Source: MPNP01 sp965215545
Lineage (GTDB): Bacteria; Pseudomonadota; Alphaproteobacteria; Rhodobacterales; Rhodobacteraceae
Direction: 5' to 3'
Assembly (NCBI GenBank): GCA_965215545.1
Contig: OZ244066.1
Coordinates: 2,790,001 to 2,854,000 of the forward strand
DNA: 64,000 nt
Positions within the stretch are counted from its first letter, which is position 1. Every line of letters starts with the position of its first letter. This document shows positions 36,135 through 45,953 of the stretch, piece after piece. Both the position numbers and the translations under genes were made by a program. The notes under the pieces were generated by a model. That model made no database searches and had not been told where the DNA came from. It saw nothing but the letters and a program-made list of their open reading frames with translations.

Positions 36135-36611
36135 TCAGCGAGTTATCATCACCAGTGTTTCTTCAAGAAAACCAATTGCATAGTCAACGGACCGCTCCCG
36201 GACAACTGACCGGCCAAGGGCACCAAACTCCATGGTCCGGACCCAGGGTTCCCGAGCCCTCCAGCTGACACCAAAACAGACTCGACCCTCGGGTTTGCCA
36301 ACGCCGGGCCCCGGCCCGGCCACCCCTGTTATCGCCATACCCACTGTTGAGGACAGGCACTCGCGTACCCCTACAGCCATGGCCACCGCCACATCCTCCG
36401 AAACCGCACCTTCGTCCTTGAGCAGGCGGCCCAACACGCCAAGCTGATTGATCTTGACGGAATTGGCATAGGCGATGACGCCACCGACAAACACATCCGA
36501 ACTGCCCGGCACGGCAGTGATGGCCCCACCGAGGAGACCGCCAGTGCAGCTTTCCGCCACACCGATCGTCCACCCCCGGACCCGGCACCGGTCAATGATG
36601 GCTTCGACCAT
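36135..36611 (-). CDS. pncC: CinA C-terminal family nicotinamide-nucleotide amidase
   Basis: A 158-aa stand-alone CinA C-terminal domain that deamidates NMN in NAD recycling. The signature 'IGVAESCTGGLLGGAITAVPG' and following 'GGVIAYANSVKINQLGV', then 'ITGVAGPGPGVGKPEGRVCFG', match the family. The last gene of the ispDF-pgpA-pncC group, four bases after pgpA. Confidence 0.9.
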   Translation of the reverse strand: MVEAIIDRCRVRGWTIGVAESCTGGLLGGAITAVPGSSDVFVGGVIAYANSVKINQLGVLGRLLKDEGAVSEDVAVAMAVGVRECLSSTVGMAITGVAGPGPGVGKPEGRVCFGVSWRAREPWVRTMEFGALGRSVVRERSVDYAIGFLEETLVMITR

Positions 36612-36615
36612 CCAA

Positions 36616-37095
36616 TCAACCCACGATCAGGAGCAGGACAAGGAGACCCAGTGCCGCCCCGAACCCCGCCAGCAGATCGTCAAGCATGATCCCCAGGGAC
36701 CCCCCGAGCTGATCAGCCCAGCTGACCGGTGGTGGTTTGGCAATATCCAGCAGGCGAAAGAGACTGAATGCCACCAATGCCAGGATGATGGCCACAACCG
36801 GTGTAAGGGCTCCTTGGGCCAGCCACCACGACAGCGGCAGGAACGCCACCCACTGGCCGGCAACCTCATCGATGACAACAGAAGATGGATCCGTACGGAC
36901 CCAAACCGGATCACTGATCTTCAGGGCTCCATATCCCAACCCGGTCACTGCTGCTGTCAGGAGGAGGAAGAGGCCAAAATCCGGTACCACGACATGCCAC
37001 CCCAGCGCGGCGAGCAGGGCCGCGGCGGAGGCAACCGTGCCGGGTGCCCAGCGGCTCTCGCCGAGCATGCCCACGGTCAGGATGACCTGGATCAT
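36616..37095 (-). CDS. pgpA: Phosphatidylglycerophosphatase A
   Basis: A 159-aa inner-membrane enzyme dephosphorylating phosphatidylglycerol phosphate. Blocks recognised are 'PGTVASAAALLAALGWHVVV', 'DPSSVVIDEVAGQWVAFLPL', 'FSLFRLLDIAKPPPVSWADQL' and 'GGSLGIMLDDLLAGFGAAL', the standard order in PgpA. It overlaps ispDF by four bases. Confidence 0.92.
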   Translation of the reverse strand: MIQVILTVGMLGESRWAPGTVASAAALLAALGWHVVVPDFGLFLLLTAAVTGLGYGALKISDPVWVRTDPSSVVIDEVAGQWVAFLPLSWWLAQGALTPVVAIILALVAFSLFRLLDIAKPPPVSWADQLGGSLGIMLDDLLAGFGAALGLLVLLLIVG

Positions 37096-38267
37096 GGGCG
37101 GCCGAGCAGGAGAGTTGTCTGGACCATGAGACCCTCTTCCTTACCGATGAATCCCAAACGCTCGGCGGTGGTTCCCTTGATGCTGATGCGGTCGATGGTG
37201 ATGTCGAGCAGGGCGGCCACGCGCTCGCGCATGGCCTGGCAATGGGTTGAGATCTTGGGTTTCTCGGCAATGACAGTATTGTCAATTGAGAGGATCTCGT
37301 AACCTTCCGTGTGGCAAAGATCCCGGGCATGGGAAAGGAACACGGCCGAATCAGCATTTTTCCATTGGGGATCGCTTGGCGGGAACCAGACCCCGATATC
37401 GCCCCGGGCCAGGGCCCCATACAGGGCATCAGTGATGGCATGCAGTCCGGCATCGGCATCGGAGTGACCACTGAGTGTGTAATCCGCCTCGATATGAACG
37501 CCGAACAGCGAGAGCCCATCGCCCGGGGCATAGGCATGGATATCGACACCCTGGCCTGTGCGCAGGTCCGGGAGGGATACGGCAAGACGTGTGACCATGT
37601 CGAGATCTCCGGCAGTGGTGATTTTGAGATTGGTGCCGCCCCCCGGGACAGTCACGACATCCATTCCAGCCGCCACCGCCGTGGCAGCACAGTCGTAGGC
37701 AGGATCAGCGCAGGACTCGAAGGCTGCCAGCAGGGCAGGGTAGGCAAACCCCTGGGGTGTCTGGGCATGGAGCAGATGGGTCTTGTCCACAGGTTGCTTG
37801 AGGGACCCATTGGAAACCATCCAGAGGGCATCGACCGGAGCCCGGCACGGCACGGCTCCCTCATGGATGGCCAGGGCCTCAATGACGGCATCAATGACCG
37901 CCGGTCCCACGAGCATCCGGACCGCATCATGCACGAGGACCTGATCAGGTGGGGCTCGCCGCAGGGCCCGCAGGGCCTGGTGCACCGAAGCAGTCCGCGA
38001 GTCTCCCCCGGGGACGGTCCACACCGCGGGATCACAACCGGGCCGGACAAGTCGTTCAAAGAGTTCGGCATGGTCGACACAGACTGCGACCACCACTTCG
38101 TCAATGGCGGGATGGGTTGTCATGCAATCCAGCGTGTGGCCAAGAACGGTCTTGGGACCGACTCTCTGATACTGCTTGGGAAGGTCGGCGCCGAATCGTG
38201 TGCCTGTCCCCCCGGCCACCACAACGGCAGCAGTCCGCAGGCTGCCAGTCTGCTGGGGTTCTGTCAT
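37092..38267 (-). CDS. ispDF: Bifunctional IspD/IspF (MEP isoprenoid pathway)
   Basis: A 391-aa fusion of two isoprenoid enzymes. The N-terminal IspD cytidylyltransferase (about residues 1-225) has 'VVVAGGTGTRFGADLPKQY', 'VLVHDAVRMLVGPAVIDA' and 'TPQGFAYPALLAAF'. The C-terminal IspF cyclase (about 230-391) has 'RTGQGVDIHAYAPGD', 'GHSDADAGLHAITDALYGA', 'DIGVWFPPSDP' and 'DRISIKGTTAERLGFIGKEEG'. Such fusions are common in alphaproteobacteria and bring steps 2 and 4 of the pathway together. The gene is divergent from ntrY. Confidence 0.95.
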   Translation of the reverse strand: MTEPQQTGSLRTAAVVVAGGTGTRFGADLPKQYQRVGPKTVLGHTLDCMTTHPAIDEVVVAVCVDHAELFERLVRPGCDPAVWTVPGGDSRTASVHQALRALRRAPPDQVLVHDAVRMLVGPAVIDAVIEALAIHEGAVPCRAPVDALWMVSNGSLKQPVDKTHLLHAQTPQGFAYPALLAAFESCADPAYDCAATAVAAGMDVVTVPGGGTNLKITTAGDLDMVTRLAVSLPDLRTGQGVDIHAYAPGDGLSLFGVHIEADYTLSGHSDADAGLHAITDALYGALARGDIGVWFPPSDPQWKNADSAVFLSHARDLCHTEGYEILSIDNTVIAEKPKISTHCQAMRERVAALLDITIDRISIKGTTAERLGFIGKEEGLMVQTTLLLGRP

Positions 38268-38491
38268 GCCCGCTGGTGACAGTATACGATCACGGGGGTG
38301 GCAATTCTGTCATAATTTTGCAACAAGTCGTGGGCATATGAACGGGCCAGCCGAGCAGGGGATGGGGATTGTGAGATCATCGTGACAACTCAACCGCGAT
38401 CCGCCCGGACACCATGTCCGGATCAGGGTGTGTCACTGCCGGTTTTGCTCCGGAGATGCAATCCAAATCCACCACGGGAGAAGCCGTCACG

Positions 38492-40897
38492 ATGGTTCTG
38501 AGCGAGATCGCACCCGGATCGGCCCGTGCGACCAGGCCGCACCCGGGGCCGGCATCGAGCCCCCTCGGCCGCTGGTTTCTCATCGGTTACATTGCCCTCC
38601 TGCCGGTCATGCTGTTCATCTCGGTCCGGGTCTTCCGGGATTTCAGCATCGACAGGTTTGACGAGCGGGTCATCGTCATCGTCCTGGCGGACTTTCTCTA
38701 CATCGTGCTGTTCGTCTCCCACCTCCTCAGCCGCCTTGCCAGCCGCATCCTTTACCGCCGCGATCCCGAGGTCACGACCCCGCTCAGCATGACGCTCGTG
38801 CGCAGTTTTGCCGTTGTCGCCACCGTGCCGACCGCTGTGATTGCCGTGATTGCCTCGCTTGGGCTCAATGTGGGAATCCGCGACGTCCTCTCGGCCGACC
38901 TGCGCGACGAGCTCAACGAGACCCAGAATGCCGCGCTTGAATACGTCACCGAAAAATACGCCGAAGCGCTCGACTACGCCACGGTGATCGCCCGGGGTCT
39001 TGATGCCATCTTCCCGACCTTTCCCGATCTCGGTGAGGGCCAGATTCGCAAGGTCCTGCAGGATCTGCAACAATCCGAACTTTCCGAAGCGCCGCTGGTC
39101 TTCGTCATCGATGGCAACTGCCGACTGATTGCCCGTGGCCTCAACAGCTATCTCTACTACTACGTCGATTACCGTGAACCTCCGGCCAATATCGTCCAGG
39201 CCATCACGCCCTACCAACTGCCTACCGAGGGTGAGAACCGCTGTGCTCCGGCAGTTGAGCTCATGGATCCATCGCCGAAGACATTTCAATCAGTCCGCTT
39301 CACGGCTGAAGGGGAGGGGGGGCAGCCCCGGTTTGTGGTCTACGAGACGGCTGACCGGCAGGCCCTGAGCACCTTGGTTCGGCTCCAGAATGTCTATGAT
39401 CACTACTTGCTGGCCATTCTCGATGTCAGCCCGGAGATCTTTACCCTCAACAAGTCACTGATCAATGAGCGCCGCTCCAGCAGTGACATCATGCAGCAGA
39501 TCTACGGGGCGGTGTTCACCTATTCACTGATCACGCTGGGTCTGGCTCTCATCATCGTGCTCTTCATGATGCAGTTCGGGGTCATGATCGCCAATCGCCT
39601 CGCCAGACCCGTCCACCGCATGGCCAAGACCGCCCAGGAGGTTGCCGATGGCAATCTTGCGGTGCGGATCAACAGCCAGGGCAGCGACGAGATTGCCAAG
39701 TTCAGCCGCATCTTTGACAGCATGATCGGTCATCTCGACCTCAGTCTGCAAAAGCAGATCGACTTGCGCAGCATGGCCGAACAGCGCGAGCGGAACTTCA
39801 GCGAGGTTCTTGCCAATGTCACCGCTGGCGTGATCGGCATTGATGCCATGGAGTGCATTGTCTTCATGAACCGGTCCGCAGGCGAACTCCTCGGTCTTGA
39901 CCACAGACTCTACTCTCACGAGGAAACCAGCGGAGCTGCGCTGACCGGACTGAGCGATACCTTCCCGGAATGTATGCCCCTTCTGAGCCAGCTCGATCAG
40001 AGTGAACACATGTTCATCCAGGACCAGATCCGGATCATCCGGGGCGGCCAGTATCGGGATCTGCTTGTCCGGATTGCCAAGCGCCGGTCCCGTACGGGGG
40101 GCGCCGAGGGGTATGTGATTGCCATCGATGATGTCTCGAGACTCATCCAGGCCCAGGAAAAGGCCACATGGTCAAGTGTCGCCCAACAGATAGCCCACGA
40201 GATCAACAACCACATGACACCCATCACCATGTCACTCAGTCAGATTGAATCCCGCATCGGACGACTGCTTGATGACGTGGGGCGCACCCATCTCCGCAAA
40301 TACACCTCGATGATCACCGAGAGTATCGAGGGCCTGATTCGAATCAGCCGGGAATTCTCGGATTTTGCCCGGTTGCCCACGCCGGAAACCGAGCTCTGTG
40401 ATGTGGTGGCAGTGTGTCAATCTGTCGTTCCGATGGAGTTCGACAGCAGCGGGGCCACGACCGTCCATCTTGAGACATCCCACCCCGCCATTCAGACCCG
40501 GATCGATCCGACCCTGATCCGCCAGGCACTGGTCAACATCATCAAGAATGCCTATGAGGGAATCAGTGCCCGACGTGCAAAGCAGGACCATATGGATGAC
40601 CCATCCTGGTCGCCGTTCATCCGGATCCGCATCCGACAACTGGCCAGTGCGGTTGAGATTGCTGTCATCGACAACGGGACCGGGTTTCCCGCCACCGTGC
40701 CCATGGGAGACTTTATGATACCCTTCAAGACCTACCGTTCCGGTGGCACCGGTCTTGGTCTGGCCTATGTGGACCGCATCATCAAGGGTCATGGCGGCGA
40801 ACTCAAACTCATGCCGCCCCCCGAGGTCGGCGCCGGGATGACCACCGGCGCCATGGTCATCATGACCCTGCCACTGCTGACCACCGATCCATCATGA
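38492..40897 (+). CDS. ntrY: Nitrogen-regulation sensor histidine kinase NtrY
   Basis: An ~801-aa membrane histidine kinase, partner of NtrX. It has N-terminal membrane segments ('WFLIGYIALLPVMLFISVRV', then two more), a long extracytoplasmic region, a further membrane segment near residue 350, HAMP ('ANRLARPVHRMAKTAQEVAD'), PAS, a HisKA box 'SVAQQIAHEINNHMTPITMS' with the phosphoacceptor His, and an HATPase domain with 'GTGFP' and 'GGTGLGLAYVDRI'. The H-box reads HEINNHMTPI rather than the commoner HEIKNPLTPI. Start ATG 38492 follows GGGAGAAG; earlier in-frame starts are possible. It overlaps no gene; ntrX follows 10 bases later. Confidence 0.93.
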   Translation: MVLSEIAPGSARATRPHPGPASSPLGRWFLIGYIALLPVMLFISVRVFRDFSIDRFDERVIVIVLADFLYIVLFVSHLLSRLASRILYRRDPEVTTPLSMTLVRSFAVVATVPTAVIAVIASLGLNVGIRDVLSADLRDELNETQNAALEYVTEKYAEALDYATVIARGLDAIFPTFPDLGEGQIRKVLQDLQQSELSEAPLVFVIDGNCRLIARGLNSYLYYYVDYREPPANIVQAITPYQLPTEGENRCAPAVELMDPSPKTFQSVRFTAEGEGGQPRFVVYETADRQALSTLVRLQNVYDHYLLAILDVSPEIFTLNKSLINERRSSSDIMQQIYGAVFTYSLITLGLALIIVLFMMQFGVMIANRLARPVHRMAKTAQEVADGNLAVRINSQGSDEIAKFSRIFDSMIGHLDLSLQKQIDLRSMAEQRERNFSEVLANVTAGVIGIDAMECIVFMNRSAGELLGLDHRLYSHEETSGAALTGLSDTFPECMPLLSQLDQSEHMFIQDQIRIIRGGQYRDLLVRIAKRRSRTGGAEGYVIAIDDVSRLIQAQEKATWSSVAQQIAHEINNHMTPITMSLSQIESRIGRLLDDVGRTHLRKYTSMITESIEGLIRISREFSDFARLPTPETELCDVVAVCQSVVPMEFDSSGATTVHLETSHPAIQTRIDPTLIRQALVNIIKNAYEGISARRAKQDHMDDPSWSPFIRIRIRQLASAVEIAVIDNGTGFPATVPMGDFMIPFKTYRSGGTGLGLAYVDRIIKGHGGELKLMPPPEVGAGMTTGAMVIMTLPLLTTDPS

Positions 40898-40907
40898 CTG
40901 GCCGATC

Positions 40908-42356
40908 ATGACAGCTGACCTCGAACTCAAGTCCGGACATATCCTTGTTGTCGACGACAAACTGCCGATCTGTCATCTTATCTCGGAGCTTATCGAGGAC
41001 ATCGGCTATGACACACGCATCGCCACCAACAGCAAGGATTGCCTCAACGCCTTTCGCAGGGAAATGCCCTCGATGGTGTTCCTGGATATCTGGTTACATG
41101 ACCCGGCCATGGACGGACTGCAGATCCTTGACCATCTCAGGCGTACCAATCCGGAGGTTCCGGTCGTGATCATGTCCGGTCACGGGACGATCGAGATCGC
41201 TGTCCAGGCCATGCAACGGGGTGCCGTTGACTTCATCGAAAAACCCATCAACGCTGGTCGGCTTGCCAATGTCGTCAAGAACGTCATGGAGCTCGTGCGG
41301 CTCAAACGTCAGGTCCGCGACCTGCAGAACAACCAGAGCAGCTCGTCGGTCCTGATCGGCTCTTCCCCCACCATGCAGCGGGTGCGGGAACAGCTCGATC
41401 GCCATGCCGGCACCAATGCCCGGATTGTCCTTCTTGGCCCAGCGGGTTCGGGTCGCGAGACTGCCGCTCGTTACCTCCACGGCATCTCCAACCGTCGCAA
41501 CGGACCCTTCATCGCCACCCGCTTCATGAATGACAGCCCCGACGAGACTGCAGCCCTGCTCTTTGGTATCCAGCGCAAGATCGGTGAGCCCGAACCCGGG
41601 CTGATCGAACGAGCCAATCTTGGCATTCTCTATTTTGACGAGGTGGGGGATATCCCCCTCGAGATCCAGGTCCCGTTGGCCAAGGCGATCGTCAACCAGG
41701 AGCTGACCCGCATCGGGGGCGAGACCTCCATCTCGGTGGACTTCCGGGTGATCTCGAGCTCAACTCTTCCCCTTGTCCAGCTCGCCGCCGAAGGCCGGAT
41801 GTCCGAGGGTCTCTGTGAGCGTCTGAACACCATCACCATCGAGATCCCGTCGCTGGCCGCCCGCACTGACGACATCCCCGAACTTGCCGAGTTCATGATC
41901 TACGACCTCCATCTCAAACAGGGCCTGCCCAACAAGACGCTGGCCAGTGAAGCCCTCGATGCGCTCATGGGCATGAGCTGGCCGGGGAACCTGCGCCAGT
42001 TGCACAATGTCCTCGAACGTGCCATTCTGCTGAACATGCAGGATCGACCGATCACGTCGGAAGACATCCTCTCGTCGGTCAAGAGTGCTGACGGGCGCAT
42101 GCGCACACGCGGGAATCCCTTCATCGACATGCCGCTCCGCGAAGCCCGCTCCCGGTTTGAGCAGGACTACCTGATGGCCCAGCTGCACCGGTTCGATGGC
42201 AACATCTCCCGCGCTGCAGAATTCATCGGCATGGAACGCGCGGCCCTGCATCGCAAACTCAAGACCCTTGGTATCGCCACCCACATGGTGGCCGGGACCC
42301 GTGTCTTCGAACTCATGGACCCGCCCTCCGAACCCCCCTCGCCAGCGGACGCGTGA
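40908..42356 (+). CDS. ntrX: Response regulator NtrX
   Basis: A 482-aa response regulator. The receiver domain (1-~120) has the acceptor Asp in 'MVFLDIWLHDPAMDGL'. The central AAA+ domain (~140-370) has 'GPAGSGRETAAR' as its Walker A and 'GILYFDEVGDIPLEIQ' as Walker B. The C-terminal Fis-type helix-turn-helix has 'NISRAAEFIGMERAALHRKL'. The sigma-54-contacting GAFTGA loop is missing, as is usual for NtrX. The Walker A lysine is replaced by arginine, so ATP binding may be weak. The pair senses nitrogen or redox state in relatives. Confidence 0.92.
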   Translation: MTADLELKSGHILVVDDKLPICHLISELIEDIGYDTRIATNSKDCLNAFRREMPSMVFLDIWLHDPAMDGLQILDHLRRTNPEVPVVIMSGHGTIEIAVQAMQRGAVDFIEKPINAGRLANVVKNVMELVRLKRQVRDLQNNQSSSSVLIGSSPTMQRVREQLDRHAGTNARIVLLGPAGSGRETAARYLHGISNRRNGPFIATRFMNDSPDETAALLFGIQRKIGEPEPGLIERANLGILYFDEVGDIPLEIQVPLAKAIVNQELTRIGGETSISVDFRVISSSTLPLVQLAAEGRMSEGLCERLNTITIEIPSLAARTDDIPELAEFMIYDLHLKQGLPNKTLASEALDALMGMSWPGNLRQLHNVLERAILLNMQDRPITSEDILSSVKSADGRMRTRGNPFIDMPLREARSRFEQDYLMAQLHRFDGNISRAAEFIGMERAALHRKLKTLGIATHMVAGTRVFELMDPPSEPPSPADA

Positions 42357-42386
42357 CCGGGACCAGGACAGTACGGTGACAGACTC

Positions 42387-43757
42387 ATGAAAGTCCTTGT
42401 TCTTGGTGCCGGGCAGGTGGGCCGCCAGATCTGTGAGTTCCTCGTGCGCGAGGATGATCTCGCTCTGACTGTCCTCGATTCCAACTCTGACCACATCATT
42501 GCCACCATGGATCGCCACGGCGTCAGCGGCGTTGTTGGGGAAGCCACCGATCCCGATGATCTCATCAAGGCCGGCATCGGGACCGCTGACCTCCTGATTG
42601 CTGCGACCGCCTCTGATGACAGCAATGTCATTGCCTGCTATCTCGGCTCCCAACTCGGAGGTTCGCTCCGCAGCCTCGCCCGACTGCGCAATCCCAGCTA
42701 CCAGCAACCAATGCTTCGCAAGAATGGCGGCTTCATCGACGTGGTCATCAATCCGGAAACCGAGGTGGCCCGGGCCTCCCTCCAGCTGCTCGCCTCGCGC
42801 GAGATTTTCTATCGGGGCAGCTTCCTTGCCAACCGGGTCCAGATCATCGGCATTCGACTCGGCGACGATTCCAATGTGCTCAACACCCCCCTGCGCCAGC
42901 TCTCGGCGACCTTCATCGGCCTCAAGGCCGTGGTGGTGGCTGTCCGGCGCGGCGATCATCTGCGGACCGCCCGACCCGATGACGAGATGCATGCCGGCGA
43001 CCAGATCTACCTTGTCGTGGCCGCCGATCACCTCCCGCGGGCCATGGAGATTTTCGGCATCGAGCAGAAACAGCTCGGCCAACCCATCATCATCGGCAGC
43101 GGTCGGGTCGGGATTGATGTGGCCCGGGATTTCGAGGCTGTCTCCCATGCCCTGCCGGCTCGCATCATCGAAGCTGACCCTGACCGGGCCCAATACGCTG
43201 CGGACCGGCTCAGCAAGACCATCGTCATCCAGGGCGACGGGCTCAATCCCGACATCCTTGCGGAAGCCAATCTTGCCAGCGCCGATGTGGTGATGGCACT
43301 GACGGACGATGACAAGACCAATCTGCTGGCCCTGATGCAGGCCAAACGGGTCAACCCTGACATCACCACCATCGGCATCGTCAACGATCCCTGGTTTGCC
43401 GATCTTGACACCGTCATCGGCATTGATACCATCATCAATCCCCAGGTGGTGACCGTCGCCTCGATCCTGCCCCACATCCGCTCGCGCTTTATCACCCAGG
43501 TGCAGATCATCGGCGCCGGGGCCGCCGAGGTCGCCGAGGTCAGCATCGACTCCTCCTCACCACTCAATGGCAAGACCATCCGCAATGCCAACCTGCCCGA
43601 TGGTGTCCTGATCGGGGCCATTGCCAAGGGTGACGGCATCATCGAGGTGACCCCCGATATCAGGATCGATGCCGGTGACCATCTTGTCATCTGCATCGAA
43701 GGCGAGACCATCAAGACAATGACCCGTTTCCTTGAACCCTATGGCACGGCTGGTTAA
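42387..43757 (+). CDS. trkA: Trk potassium transporter NAD-binding subunit TrkA
   Basis: A 456-aa peripheral membrane protein that gates TrkH. It contains two RCK repeats: each begins with a Rossmann nucleotide-binding half ('MKVLVLGAGQVGRQICEFL' and 'QPIIIGSGRVGIDVARDFE') followed by a TrkA-C half. Length is typical (458 aa in E. coli). The 3' end overlaps trkH by 17 bases. The ntrYX-trkAH-hfq order is conserved in many alphaproteobacteria. Confidence 0.94.
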   Translation: MKVLVLGAGQVGRQICEFLVREDDLALTVLDSNSDHIIATMDRHGVSGVVGEATDPDDLIKAGIGTADLLIAATASDDSNVIACYLGSQLGGSLRSLARLRNPSYQQPMLRKNGGFIDVVINPETEVARASLQLLASREIFYRGSFLANRVQIIGIRLGDDSNVLNTPLRQLSATFIGLKAVVVAVRRGDHLRTARPDDEMHAGDQIYLVVAADHLPRAMEIFGIEQKQLGQPIIIGSGRVGIDVARDFEAVSHALPARIIEADPDRAQYAADRLSKTIVIQGDGLNPDILAEANLASADVVMALTDDDKTNLLALMQAKRVNPDITTIGIVNDPWFADLDTVIGIDTIINPQVVTVASILPHIRSRFITQVQIIGAGAAEVAEVSIDSSSPLNGKTIRNANLPDGVLIGAIAKGDGIIEVTPDIRIDAGDHLVICIEGETIKTMTRFLEPYGTAG

Positions 43758-45201
43758 CCTTCCGCTGCTCATCCATGCCTCCATGGCCACCGGACTGGCC
43801 ATGTTTGCACCCGCCATCCTCGCCAGCGGTGCTGATCTCCATGCCACGGCCCGGATCTTCTTCTACATGGGACTTCTGACCTTCATCCTCGCACTCTTTG
43901 CCGCCATCGCCACCAGCAACCAGCCCCGGTTCCAGTCCGCCCGCAGCCATCTCGCTGGACTCGTGGCCTCTTTCCTGCTTCTTCCGCTCTTGCAGGCCAC
44001 CCCCGCCCTCCGACTCCTGCCGGATGTCTCGCTCCTTGATGCCTATCTCGACTACATCGCCTGTTTCACCACCACCGGCATCGCCCTCCACGCCGATCCC
44101 GCTACCTATTCCATCCCCCTGCAGTTCTGGCGCGCCGAAGTCGCCTGGCTCGGCGGCCTGCTGGTCTGGATCGCCGCCATTGCCGTGCTCTCACCCATCG
44201 AATCCACGCCCACAAGCGACCATGCGCCCGGGACCTCACCCTTCCACACGCCTGATCCCAACAATATCCGCAAGGCCCTGCAGGTCGCCATCCCCATCTA
44301 TCTGGTCGCCTCAGCCACCCTCTGGTTCCTCCTCATCCTCCTTGGCAACGCCCCGCTGCCCGCTGCCATGCTGGCCATGGCCACGCTCGCCACCAGCGGC
44401 ATTCTCCCGGCCGGCACCACCCCGGCTCCCTTCAGCGAAGGTGCCATGCTCATCTTTCTCATCCTCGCCTATTCCCGTCTCTGGCTTACCATCCATCCCC
44501 GTGCGCTCCGCCCCCGCCAGCTCATCCGCGATCCCGAACTGAAACTCGCGGCTCTCTTGCTCGCCGTTGCCCTGATTGCCGCCCTCGGCCACGACTGGCG
44601 CCACCTGGTCCAGACCTACAACTCCGGCCAGTTCCTTTCCCTCATTGTCACCATCTGGGGAATCCTGTTCACCACCGCCTCCCACCTGGCCACCGCCGGC
44701 TTCACCAGCAGCCACTGGCCGGTCGCCGCCGCTCTCGGCCCCAACGAATTCATTCTGATTCTCCTTGCTCTCATCGGCGGGGGTGCTGCCTCCACTGCCG
44801 GCGGCATCAAACTCCTGCGCGTCGTACTTCTCTATCGGTCCTGCCACACCGAGGTGGACCGCATGATTTACCCCTCCCTCGTTGTCCCCAGTGCCATGCA
44901 GGCCGACAGCGCCCTCCCGGTCCGTGTCCAGGAAGCCTGGATGTTCATCCTGTTCTTTCTCTTCGCCCTCGCTGCCCTCCATCTCACCCTCACCGCCCTT
45001 GGCCAGGATTTCACCGATGCCTTCGTCCTCGTTGTCTCGGCCCTCGCCACCAACGGCCCCCTTGTCGACACCGTCCTCGACCCGGCCCACACCCTCACCA
45101 CACTCTCACCTGCCATCAAGATCACTTACACCCTTGGCATGATTCTCGGTCGGATCGAACTCGTGCTGATTGTCTACCTCTGTGGCCAGTTTCTCCGGTG
45201 A
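43741..45201 (+). CDS. trkH: Trk potassium uptake channel TrkH
   Basis: A 486-aa inner-membrane potassium channel with about ten hydrophobic segments and four pore-loop repeats. Recognisable are 'YIACFTTTGIAL' (P1), 'ATLATSGILPAGTTPAPFS' (P2), 'LATAGFTSSHWP' (P3) and 'SALATNGPLVDT' (P4), with 'GGGAASTAGGIKLLRV' typical of TrkH. Start ATG 43741 lies within the end of trkA. It is rich in Leu, Ala and Ser. Potassium uptake requires TrkA. Confidence 0.92.
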   Translation: MARLVNLPLLIHASMATGLAMFAPAILASGADLHATARIFFYMGLLTFILALFAAIATSNQPRFQSARSHLAGLVASFLLLPLLQATPALRLLPDVSLLDAYLDYIACFTTTGIALHADPATYSIPLQFWRAEVAWLGGLLVWIAAIAVLSPIESTPTSDHAPGTSPFHTPDPNNIRKALQVAIPIYLVASATLWFLLILLGNAPLPAAMLAMATLATSGILPAGTTPAPFSEGAMLIFLILAYSRLWLTIHPRALRPRQLIRDPELKLAALLLAVALIAALGHDWRHLVQTYNSGQFLSLIVTIWGILFTTASHLATAGFTSSHWPVAAALGPNEFILILLALIGGGAASTAGGIKLLRVVLLYRSCHTEVDRMIYPSLVVPSAMQADSALPVRVQEAWMFILFFLFALAALHLTLTALGQDFTDAFVLVVSALATNGPLVDTVLDPAHTLTTLSPAIKITYTLGMILGRIELVLIVYLCGQFLR

Positions 45202-45272
45202 CAGGGATCCAACTGGACAGAACCCCAAAACCCCACTATGACCGACCGGGGAGAACCAACCGGAGACAGTCC

Positions 45273-45551
45273 ATGTCCTCACAGAGTCACAGGCTGCAAT
45301 ATGCCTACCTCAATCAATTGCGGAGAACGCGCACTGGCGTCACCATCTTCCTCGTCAACGGCGTCAAACTCTCCGGTGTCATCACCTGGTACGACCTCTA
45401 CACCATCCTCCTCAAACGCCACGATGAAACCCAGCTTGTCTACAAACACGCCATCTCCACCATCATGCCCACTCAGAAATTCGTCCTCGAGCACCAGCCG
45501 TCCGAGGATGATCCCCATCTCGACGACCCCCACGGCCCGGAAAGCGGGTAA
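45273..45551 (+). CDS. hfq: RNA chaperone Hfq
   Basis: A 92-aa Sm-like RNA chaperone for sRNA regulation. The Sm1 and Sm2 motifs are seen as 'VTIFLVNGVKLSGVITWYD' and 'QLVYKHAISTIMP'. The N-terminal helix 'LQYAYLNQLRRTRTG' differs from the more usual 'LQDxFLNxLRKxxxP', and the C-terminal tail is short, acidic and proline-rich. The start at 45273 has GGAGACAG upstream. In many relatives hflX follows; here the island begins instead. Confidence 0.92.
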   Translation: MSSQSHRLQYAYLNQLRRTRTGVTIFLVNGVKLSGVITWYDLYTILLKRHDETQLVYKHAISTIMPTQKFVLEHQPSEDDPHLDDPHGPESG

Positions 45552-45953
45552 ACACCCCGAACGCCCGCTGTTCCCGCGCAACCGCATCACACACCCCGTT
45601 GCCGATCCCTTGAACGATCCGCTGGCATCCGTCTCGACCACAAGGGCGATCGATTCAACGCACGGGGCGGCAATCTGACCCGGGGCTGTGCCGCAGCACC
45701 TTGCGCCTGAAATCATGCGCAGAGTCTGCATAACCGCCCCGACAAGATGGACGGGAGTCCCGTGTGACTTGCCAGCGTAGCCCCGGCCATCTTGAACCCG
45801 ACGCTGACAATCCGGCCGGTTGGCAACCGATCCGGTCCGCACAGGGCGAACCGGCCCCGCTGCGAGCGTTGCACCTCGGAGCGGCACGGGGGACATTGAC
45901 TTTTGACATTTTTCCTGCACAACGGCCTTGAGTCAGAGCCGGGAGAGCCCAAG
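45552..45953. other. Junction of the core cluster and the accessory island
   Basis: About 400 bases after hfq without a supported gene. It contains copy 2 of the 67-base repeat. hflX, which often follows hfq, is absent. This is the apparent left edge of the island. Confidence 0.5.
45822..45888 (-). repeat. 67-bp dispersed repeat, copy 2
   Basis: Reverse-complement match to 1920-1986, about 62 of 67 positions identical. It lies 65 bases upstream of the Panacea-domain gene at the island edge. Confidence 0.6.

Noticed and set aside
41760..43475. 571-codon minus-strand frame spanning ntrX and trkA
   Set aside because: It crosses two well-supported genes on the other strand and is His/Gly/Asp-rich antisense sequence without a motif.
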